Assembly: GCA_907163375.1 (NCBI GenBank)
Contig: CAJQUW010009193.1
Coordinates: 1-64,000, forward strand
Direction of reading: 5' to 3'
From: Prostheceraeus crozeri
Lineage: Eukaryota; Platyhelminthes; Polycladida; Euryleptidae
Length of the DNA stretch: 64,000 nucleotides
Shown: piece by piece, positions 56,177 to 64,000 of the stretch
Layout of the letters: each line of letters opens with the position of its first letter
How positions within the stretch are numbered: position 1 is the stretch's first letter
Translations under genes and position numbers: made by a program
The notes under the pieces: generated by a model
The model's database searches: none
What the model saw: the letters and a program-made list of their open reading frames with translations, nothing else
What the model was told of the DNA's origin: nothing

Positions 56177-56563
56177 TTGAAAATTATGTTAATCAAATGG
56201 CCAGCATGGTACATTGGTTTACGTGGAATAGGAACTTTCAGCGCAGCGTGTGAATCTATAGAAATCGAATTGTCTGTAATGCATGAAGTGAACAATGATG
56301 TATCACGTCAATATAATTTTGTGTTGCAGATGACTGGATCTACATATTTTCAATCGTTCAATGGAGCTTTCTATTTCGCACGAGCAGATGTAGATTTCGA
56401 TGCCACCTCCAGTTGTATACCGCTTCCCCGCTCAAAAATGTACTGTCTCTATGTCCATGATTCATCTTCAGAAATTATCGTAACTTCAAATCGTACTTCA
56501 AATTTACATGCAGTAATAAATGCATCTTCAAAACTAGAAATACTGTATTTGTACTGTATTTGA
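56177..56563 (+). CDS. Open frame of unknown function, 128 codons
   Basis: The frame reads MKIMLIKWPAWYIGLRGIG and then a Cys/Ser/Thr-rich, beta-strand-like sequence (YFQSFNGAFYFARADVDFDA, PLPRSKMYCLYVHDSSSEI). It is one of the longer frames in the window that no transposon explains. There is no signal peptide or known domain. It could be a host exon, an element scrap or chance; I cannot decide. Confidence 0.2.
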   Translation: MKIMLIKWPAWYIGLRGIGTFSAACESIEIELSVMHEVNNDVSRQYNFVLQMTGSTYFQSFNGAFYFARADVDFDATSSCIPLPRSKMYCLYVHDSSSEIIVTSNRTSNLHAVINASSKLEILYLYCI

Positions 56564-58295
56564 AGTCTGCATTTTGCAGTAAGCTATCATCGTAATATTT
56601 AAAGTAATGTCAAAAACTATCGTAGCTGGTATGCCTTTCATGAAGTCGCATGTATGATCATCTACAAAATTAAATTCTTCAGTTTGACATGCTTCCGCCT
56701 CTGCTAATGGAGGAAGCTTTTGTTACCGAATCATTGCTCCAATATTCAGCTAACACAGAGCAAATGAAAAGTGACATCAACTGATGAATTTTAAATCATA
56801 TCCTCGTCAGGAACATATTATATCAAGTAATCGGCTAAAAGCTGTTGACGGCACTATGTGGACTGTCTATCTTCAGATTACGAAACCAATTAAGTACCAA
56901 TTTCCAAGCCGGAAGTTACTAGGATAGACAAAATGTAAGCTAATCATTAGCTCTCTAATTCATTGGATAGCATTATTTCCAAGAAATATTTGGATGGAAG
57001 ATTATCTAACCAATTAGAAGCGCTGTCTTAGGAAGATGATGTTGGCTCTGTTGGATAATTCGCTTGTGAGGGAAGATTGCATGTTCTCTCGCTCTCGACA
57101 TGGATTTATTCAGATAATCACCAAAAATGTCATTTTCACTTACTAAAATTCGCAACATTGGTCTAATGTGCAAAATAAGTGCATGGAATTTGTAGCGAGG
57201 AATTGGAGCATCGGAGGAGATAATTGGAAAATCGAAAAATTTACCGCTTGTTTGTATCAATGCTAGCAAGTCTCATAAATTATAAACTAAATTCCTCAGT
57301 GTAGGTTGCCTATCCACGAGTGTTACAGTGCACGCTTAATCATGAACAATATCTTCAGATTTAATTCTTACACAAGCCGTCACAGACAGAATTGAACTCT
57401 TGACAGCATAATGAGTGACGTTCAGTTCAAACTCAGCATGTACGAGATACATAATTAGCCCATTGAGATCATTAGCATTGACTTCTTGATTCTATATTGC
57501 GGTTCAAAAACTGCATTTATTCGTAGTGTATGGTAGAATAAGCATTTAGTGAATATCTGAAGAAGTTCTAGAATGCTAACTGTTACTCTCAACTTAAAAG
57601 GTTTCCTTCAATTTTGCACCATTTAAGTGCAAGCTCAATTCGATGGCGAATTGCATTTGATCTTCCAGTACGTTCATAACCAATTTCTCACACTAGCAAT
57701 GTGAAAATATGATGTGTATGACCCTCATAATCGGAGAAAATTGAATTAATTTTAGTTACTAAATATGCGTTTGGGCTGTGCGCGATGCACCGGTTCTCGG
57801 GCTGATGCACCGAAATGTAATAATCATGATTAAATGATGCTTTGCTATAAAGTTTTATTTAAAAGTGCCTCATTTTATCTGTTATGTTAGTCACAGCAAA
57901 TTGGAGAGAAAACTAGTTTAAGCATATACTGTATAATTAATCCAACCGAGATCATTATTAAATTCTATTTATTAATTCAATTTAAAGTTTAAATATCTGT
58001 CGTGAAATGACACTTTTGAAAATCACGGCTATGTAACAAAATAACCGATGCTTTTCCTGATGTTGAGAGGTTGAAAATATGAAAAGGTTGACGAAAATTG
58101 GATAATTCAAGTTCATGATAAATAATTTTTGGGCCACGGAATCCCAATACTCGAAGAATTACAAAAGTCTTACAGTGAATGCCGCGAACCCTGCTGTTGC
58201 TACTCATGCTAAGATATAGGCTATCTTGGTATTCCATTGGCCGGCAGTCCTTCCGTGGGATTTTCTTCTTGGTTACTTGAAGCCGAGTACAGTAT
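56564..58295. other. No recognisable feature
   Basis: AT-rich. Frames at 57006-57269 and 57989-58237 show no motif. Confidence 0.4.
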
Positions 58296-59105
58296 TTCTT
58301 CTTTTTTGTGAAAAACGCCTCAAAATAGGTATAAAATGCTTAAATTTAAATTTAAATTGCGCAACATTTCGGAAGTCTTGGTCAAGTACAAGTACAAATG
58401 AGCCAAATCAGGCTTTACAAACATCAAAGATCATAATATACAAAATTTAAATGTAGGCTCTAACTAATGTAAAATTTACAGATATCTATCACTACAGAAG
58501 GAGGAAATACTTAAAGAAATCTTATTTAACCTAGCATCGAAAAACACATGAAGAAAAAGCATATTATATGGGAATGCAAAAGACAGAACTTCCAGTGGAC
58601 TTCCAAGACTTCCAGTGGGTGTGACATTGAGACCAGCAAAAGAATGTCTTGCCTGCCCTCGACATTGCAGAACATGTGCATCAGCATCATTTCCAAACAG
58701 CTCTAATAAGAAATCATGCATAATACTGTACAAAATACCATACCAACAATGCCAAAAATGTTACATAGGTCAAACGAACACAACCATGAGATTGAGAATC
58801 TGCGACCACATAACATCACATGACTGAGCTGTGTTCCAAAATAAACAGACTCACCCTGGATTGGTAGATTTTAATTGGTAAATAATAAGAAATATACGTG
58901 TGGCTGCTGAATCCATTTTCATAATGAAGGAAGCCAATTCAATGAATGTCTGTAAGGTATTTTCATCCTTCTTATCACAGTTTTCAATATATTATAGTTT
59001 TGTGCTCTTCTTGAAATTCTATCATCAATTCCTCTTTACTTGTACATAGACTTTTTCCACTGCCATATAATATATACTACTCAACTTTTGATAAGGATCA
59101 CCTAA
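58296..59105 (+). mobile_element. Penelope-like retroelement, 3' part
   Basis: The segment starts GTGAAAAACGCCTCAAAATA and ends CTACTCAACTTTTGATAAGG. Both ends occur in inverted orientation at 61405-61690, where the middle is missing. Inside is a GIY-YIG endonuclease fragment (58615-58827). The reverse transcriptase part is not in the window. Confidence 0.65.
58615..58827 (+). pseudogene. GIY-YIG endonuclease fragment of a Penelope-like element
   Basis: The frame reads LRPAKECLACPRHCRTCASA, a Cys cluster typical of the linker before the Penelope endonuclease. It continues ILYKIPYQQCQKCYIGQTNT and MRLRICDHITSHD. The Y-K-I-P, YIGQT and R-x-x-H elements are those of the GIY-YIG nuclease core, which nicks target DNA. 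The frame stops soon after the His, so the domain is cut short. Confidence 0.75.
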
Positions 59106-59510
59106 TGATAAACCAGCAACATTTGTTAAGAAGGAATTCTGTTAAAAACTGAATGTAAAATTTTTAACTTGAGCTGAGATTTTGCATTATTCTGGTATGA
59201 CTTGAGATCATGGACATGATACTTAAATGGTACAATTATGTATAATTCATGGATATCCTTGATGAACACTGACATAGGGCCTACATTAATTCATTGTGAA
59301 AGTGAATTTTTTAAGCTGCTTTTGAAATCTTTTGACGTCAAATGTTGATTATGAAATTTCAAATCGATTTTGCACTGTGAAGTTGGCAAAGAAATGACAG
59401 GTACAACACTAGCGATCAGATGAAGACTTCACATTTCTGACTTTCGCTCAGGATCAACAGGTGTGTGCTGTCCATCACATTAACTGGAATATCGACGATT
59501 GGAGTCCCAT
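59106..59510. other. No recognisable feature
   Basis: AT-rich spacer between the Penelope fragment and a hAT-type MITE. Confidence 0.4.
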
Positions 59511-59518
59511 GTTGTAGA

Positions 59519-59821
59519 GGCACTACTGCAGTTTAGTGCACCCTCTATGAAAGAGACGGAAACGCGCCTACTGCAGTTTAGTGCACCCTAAAACAACGGC
59601 GCATTCTCCCGCAAACGATGACTACGCACATTACACCGAAGCGCGCGCTCGGTGTAATGTGCGAAGACGAAGACGAAGACACAAAGACACTCATTTATAA
59701 CTATAGGGAAGAACGAACGGCATTCATTCTGTTGATTAAATCATGTTGTTCTCACATGCATTTTAGGGTGCACTAAACTGCAGTAGGGGTGAAAGAGGGT
59801 GCACTAAACTGCAGTAGTGCC
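59519..59821. mobile_element. hAT-type MITE, 303 bp, perfect 8-bp TSD
   Basis: The ends are GGCACTACTGCAGTTTAGTG and its complement. The target GTTGTAGA is duplicated exactly (59511-59518 and 59822-59829). Each end carries the block CTACTGCAGTTTAGTGCACC twice, about 50 bp apart, so the terminal repeat is doubled. In the middle GCACATTACACCGA pairs with TCGGTGTAATGTGC around a GCGCGC-rich loop. No coding capacity. Confidence 0.92.
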
Positions 59822-59870
59822 GTTGTAGACTGATGTTAAGATTTTATCTGGATATGACTGATGTACGAGA

Positions 59871-60597
59871 TAGTCCGGCAGCCAGAACGAATTTCTGTAG
59901 GGAACGTGGCCGAAAGTGAGAGTTTCATAGAATGATGTGCACCCTATGCCTACTACGAATCGGTACGTCTGCCGAGTTCTAGTGAGTTCCTCTTCTTTTC
60001 AGACACGATCAAAGAAAAACACATGTAAATCCAATGGGACGCAGATTGCAGTTTTTGGCTAAAATGAAATTTTGTATGTTTTCTATGATTAAGCAAAAAG
60101 TACTCAGCCCAGAGTCATAATTTTTGGCATGGAATGTCTTCAGGTCATTTCATATGATGTGCATGTGCTTTTATCATGCATCTAGTCGGCAATGTATGTG
60201 AGAATGCGGTTGAATGTGGATAAAGTTGCTCAAAATGTTTGTGTTTGCCGACATTAAGAGGCTCGCCAAATCTAAATGCGTTTAGTTTTATAGACAGGAA
60301 TGCATGAAAATGAAGGGAAATGACCTGAAGACATTCCATGCCAAAAATTATGACTCTAGACTTAATAATTTTCGCTTAATCATAGAAAACATACAAAATT
60401 TCATTTTAGCCAAAAACTGCAATCTGCGTCCCATTGGATTTACATGTGTTTTTCTTTGATCGTGTCTGACAAGAAGAGGAACTCACTAGAACTCGGCAGA
60501 CGTGCCGATTCGTAGTAGGCATAGGGTGTACATCATTCTGTGAAAGTCTCACTTTCGGCCTCGTTCCCTGCAGAAACTCGTTCTGGCTGCCGGACTA
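59871..60597. mobile_element. Long-TIR MITE, copy B (727 bp)
   Basis: Same family as 54402-55134: TAGTCCGGCAGCCAGAACGA at one end and TCGTTCTGGCTGCCGGACTA at the other. The arms are about 330 bp and nearly perfect here (for example AAAACTGCAATCTGCGTCCC on the right arm), leaving a short AT-rich loop. TA flanks; GAGA also occurs on both sides. Confidence 0.88.
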
Positions 60598-60767
60598 GAG
60601 AATGAGTTTGAAGACATCGGAATCAGAGGTTTCAGTTCAACAAGATTTCTTGTCATAGTAGGTTATGCAAGACAAAACAGACTTGTACATTTAGCAAGAG
60701 CCAGATATCGCGATGAAATTCCGCAACATGTAGACTAGCCGAATACCGGTGCCATTGCCACGATTTT

Positions 60768-60978
60768 CCTTCTGATGGATGACAATGCACGGACGGCCAT
60801 AGTTGTGAACCAGTATCTCGAAAAAGAAACAATTGAACGCATAATTTGGCCAGCGACATCCCCAACTGCAAACTCAATGTCATGTGTGGAACATAATAGA
60901 CGAAGATTGAGAGCTTGTATGAATCTGCTCCGATCCTTTCAAGAGTTGCGAATTGAATTGGAAAAAGGAATCGGATAG
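60768..60978 (+). pseudogene. Tc1-like transposase 3' end
   Basis: The reading FLLMDDNARTAIVVNQYL then IERIIWPATSPTANSMSCVE corresponds to the MDDNAxPH (second catalytic Asp) and WPaxSPDLNPIEH (catalytic Glu) blocks. The sequence has drifted (SPTANSMSCVEHN) and ends IELEKGIG. It begins about 170 bp right of MITE copy B and is unlike the 55767 copy. Confidence 0.7.
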
Positions 60979-61404
60979 GTTCTCAGTTTGATATCAGGAA
61001 ATTCATTCAAGAGGCGCTGGTAAGGTCGCTATCAAAGCGACAGGAAACCACACTCGCTAGTAATTCCTTAATTGCCTTTTATAACTTTTCTTCCGTCTAG
61101 GTATGCTTGGATTTTGAGTCTGAATATAAATCCTAATACAGTAAGTTTGAATGTTTCATTGAAATGAGCCAACATCGATGTATGGGTGCGCTTGTACATG
61201 CAGCACAGTGTGTAATGCGTCTATCGGTGCACTGTATATTCATCACTGATATCTATGAATGGTAGGTTCTTGCAAATGCAAGGATCTCATCAAGTCAATA
61301 TCTATGGCAACATGACATGTAGGAATAATCATTTAAGTAAATTAGCAATCCATCTTTTAAAAGTAAAACATTTAAATCATTTGAATATAGAATTCACAGT
61401 AAAT

Positions 61405-61690
61405 TTTGATGCGATCCTTATCAAAAGTTGAGTAGTATACTTTCCTTCATGTGTTTTTAGATGCTAGGTTAAGTAAGATTGCTTTAGGTATTTCCTCCTT
61501 CTGTAGTGATAGATATCTGTAAATTTTACATTAGTTAGGACCTGCATTTAAATTTTGTATATTATGATATTTGATGTTTGTAAAGCCTGATTTGGCTCAT
61601 TTGTTCTTGTGCGTGACCAAGACTTCCAAAACGTCGGGCAATTAAGCATTTTATACCTATTTTGAGGCGTTTTTCGCAGAAAAAAAGAAA
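61405..61690 (-). mobile_element. Penelope-like element, internally deleted inverted copy
   Basis: Read on the minus strand it starts GAAAAACGCCTCAAAATAGG, runs colinear with 58296-58560, then jumps from AAAACACATGAAGG straight to the GTATACTACTCAACTTTTGA end. The 500 bp with the endonuclease is missing. The two copies are about 2.3 kb apart and inverted. Confidence 0.75.
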
Positions 61691-64000
61691 AAAAATGTTA
61701 AATAAAAGGTATGGACAAGCTTCTAAAACAGAAGCCGAGCAGTGCCGAGATGTTGACCTTCCAGGCACGTAGCTTGTAGAGAACGTGACATTGCTTCGAT
61801 TCTGTCTATATTTCCCGATGTCTTCAGGCATCTTGAAAAAATGATCGAAAACAAGTTCTTCCTTTACAATATAAGTCATTTCAAAATACTCAATCAAAAA
61901 GGAAACCAACCTTTCGTTCGGCACTGACCTTGTAATTTAGTCATTGCAATTTTTTTCAACCATTTTTTTGCATTTCCACAAACGTCTAATTTCGGTTTTT
62001 ATCTACTTCTATGCTTCAGATTCTGACCAAATTCTTTGATTATAACCATGCTCACCTTTCGTTTCCACGTCTTTCACATCCTCGTTCTAGAATGAAAGAA
62101 TTGAGAAATCATTCGTGACAGTTGGCGCCCCGGATAATTTGCAAGTCGTTGGGATTATTTGACTCAGAGCTTGCTGAGGATCGAATTTCGTACTGAATTA
62201 CTTCTGTATTTCGTGTAAGGACGTGAAGCGTGAAGGAACATTTATCATATAGAAAAAAATGATTTATCCATCATTGACCGAGTTATTCAGCTTCTTTTGT
62301 GAATTTTAATGATTAAAATGTTAGGCATATAATCCTCCTTACATAAGAAGGTATTACATTCAGCTTCAATGAAATCCAATTATATCTTGCTTTCCTAGTG
62401 TTAATCAAGCGAAAAATGATAAAAGAAAGATTTCAAAGCAGATAAAGCAAAGAACGGTTGAGATGATTTTCATGGAAAGTAATTTCCGTCTACTGTTGAA
62501 GGAGATGGGACATATTCGACATCATCTAACTCCCATTTCTGCTTTAGAACCAATTTCATGTTGGTAATGAATAAAGGTAAAGGGAAGGTTGGACCTTGGG
62601 TGAGTGATACAAAACTTGGGTCTGCTGCACTATTAATGATGCACATAGGACCTACACAAGTTATAAAATTGATATTTTGATTTGAATCTTAGGAGAACTG
62701 CATGATAAAGAGCATAAAGTTCTGATTTTTTAATCAAATTTCCACTCGATTCACAGAATGTTTCAAAAATGAAATACTTGTGATGATTTGATATTACATT
62801 TTGGGTTTGACAATGCCGCGCATTGAAAGTTAGTACATATTGCATTTGCTGCAAGTTTGCGTGTATTTTGATGCATTTGTGCATGATGAATTTTTATATA
62901 TTTTATATCTTCGCAGTTATCCTCACTGATGATATAAAAATGAATAACCATCTACCCATCTTCCTGAAGGTGGAATATGTCCCTGCCTCTTGACCTCTAC
63001 TGGCTGGACTCTGTCCTTCTTTCAAATGCGTGGGGTACATTTCAGTCAATAGTGACTGAACTTTTTTTTGATAGATGCTAATTTTTCTCTACTATAAATT
63101 TAACTTTTGAGGCTGTGCATCTTAAATGCACAGGACCGCGCTTGGTCGGGTTTGAGCGTCCAGGATTTAGCGGTCGAAACGCGATCGTCCTGACCAAGTT
63201 CCTGTTGATGACCTCATTAAAAATAGTCAAATAATTTGTATGCATGCCTTGTAGATTTTTTCACGTTTTAGCTTAAGGAACTAATATTAATTCTCTTACA
63301 CACCTGGTAGATTTTAGATAGCGCAATCCCGCTGTGTTAGCTAGATCTGGTATTTTGATTGGAAACAGACCTGTCCTCTTATCATCTGAATGGGCAGACT
63401 GTTAAATAGAATATTTTCAATATTCTCGTATATGTAATAAACATAACTTTGAACAGAACGACTTACTCACCAATTCATTCCACATGAGGAGAGGAGAACC
63501 GTTGCTTGTCCTTCTAGTAAGTATTTTCAAAGTTTTAAACATTTAGGATTTAAAAGTTTTCCTTTAAATCATATTTTGTACTTACTAAAAATTGACTATT
63601 CATAAGCTTATTTTTTTAATTTTTGTTGCCTTGACGCACTTTGCTACGTTGAATTACTAGTTTGCTCAATGATGAGATGCTGAAAATGAACTCTGTTTTT
63701 GTGCATCGTAGACGAAAAAATACCGGCGACCTTTTGATCATGTGGAACAAAAGTAACGATTTCCGTCTTCTACAAAGTATTGCACAATGCACGACAATAT
63801 TGCTGGCATGTGCAACGTCGTCTGTTTGTGTTTCAAAGACTGTTCACCTCGGCAGGTGCGATATTGACAAAGTTAAGGCGGCGAATGCATCCCCAAGTGT
63901 TGGAATTAATGATACACAAGCGCACTTTGAAAAAGAATGAATCTCATATGCAACTGTATGGTGTAAACCACGCATGTGAGGAGGACATAGACGCGGGAGC
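61691..64000. other. No recognisable gene
   Basis: The last 2.3 kb is AT-rich. Frames at 61562-61924, 62633-62884 and 63662-63940 have no motif I recognise. No repeat ends were found. Confidence 0.4.

Overview
The window looks like AT-rich, non-coding nuclear DNA of an invertebrate animal. No host gene could be recognised with confidence. The evidence for a metazoan is the mix of mobile elements: a Polinton/Maverick, CR1-like LINEs with a PHD-type ORF1, Penelope-like fragments with a GIY-YIG domain, piggyBac, Tc1 and hAT remnants, a THAP fragment, and a tRNA-headed repeat carrying a hammerhead ribozyme. The phylum cannot be told from sequence alone.

Layout: 1-5700 is part of a Polinton on the minus strand (integrase, packaging ATPase, basic core-like protein, exonuclease-like protein, two RING-like proteins, and a spliced gene behind a TATA promoter). 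It runs off the left edge and is a fossil with a handful of breaks. 5785-7352 is a tandem repeat of about 315 bp that grades into a G-rich GGGGTA-type tract. 7389-8000 holds a THAP fragment, a 98-bp near-perfect palindrome and a small open frame. 8000-24500 is mostly unremarkable AT-rich DNA with scattered elements: hAT-type elements with 8-bp target duplications at 11458, 13003 and 15887, LINE 3' ends at 10199 and 17882, a Penelope-like scrap at 21055 and a CACTA-ended element at 22806.

24571-34543 is a four-layer nest. A piggyBac copy has matching 13-bp ends and a TTAA on one side. It is cut by an 8.27-kb foldback element flanked by a 10-bp duplication that falls inside the transposase frame. 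One arm of the foldback element has expanded into a three-part higher-order repeat of about 501 bp, and a 3.75-kb CR1-like LINE sits in that array. The LINE carries a tRNA-like pol III promoter in its 5' region. A second piggyBac remnant follows at 35238.

36000-49600 holds an inverted 712-bp partner of the 15887 element, TA-flanked MITEs at 40162 and 42235, a 1.6-kb hAT element at 42991 with another 8-bp-TSD element inside it, a palindromic MITE at 45581 and a second LINE (46676-48207). 49640-51000 has TA microsatellites, a 400-bp palindrome and the most interesting object: a 1.5-copy tandem of a 303-bp unit (50531-50999, minus strand). This unit combines a tRNA-like A/B-box promoter with a complete type I hammerhead ribozyme; one ribozyme copy looks intact and one is decayed. 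52000-61700 holds two copies of a 730-bp long-TIR MITE, an inverted pair of Tc1 transposase 3' ends, a Penelope-like GIY-YIG fragment with an inverted, internally deleted partner, a 303-bp hAT-type MITE with perfect 8-bp TSD, and one more Tc1 scrap. The last 2.3 kb shows nothing recognisable.

No group of genes here forms a working pathway beyond what the elements themselves encode.
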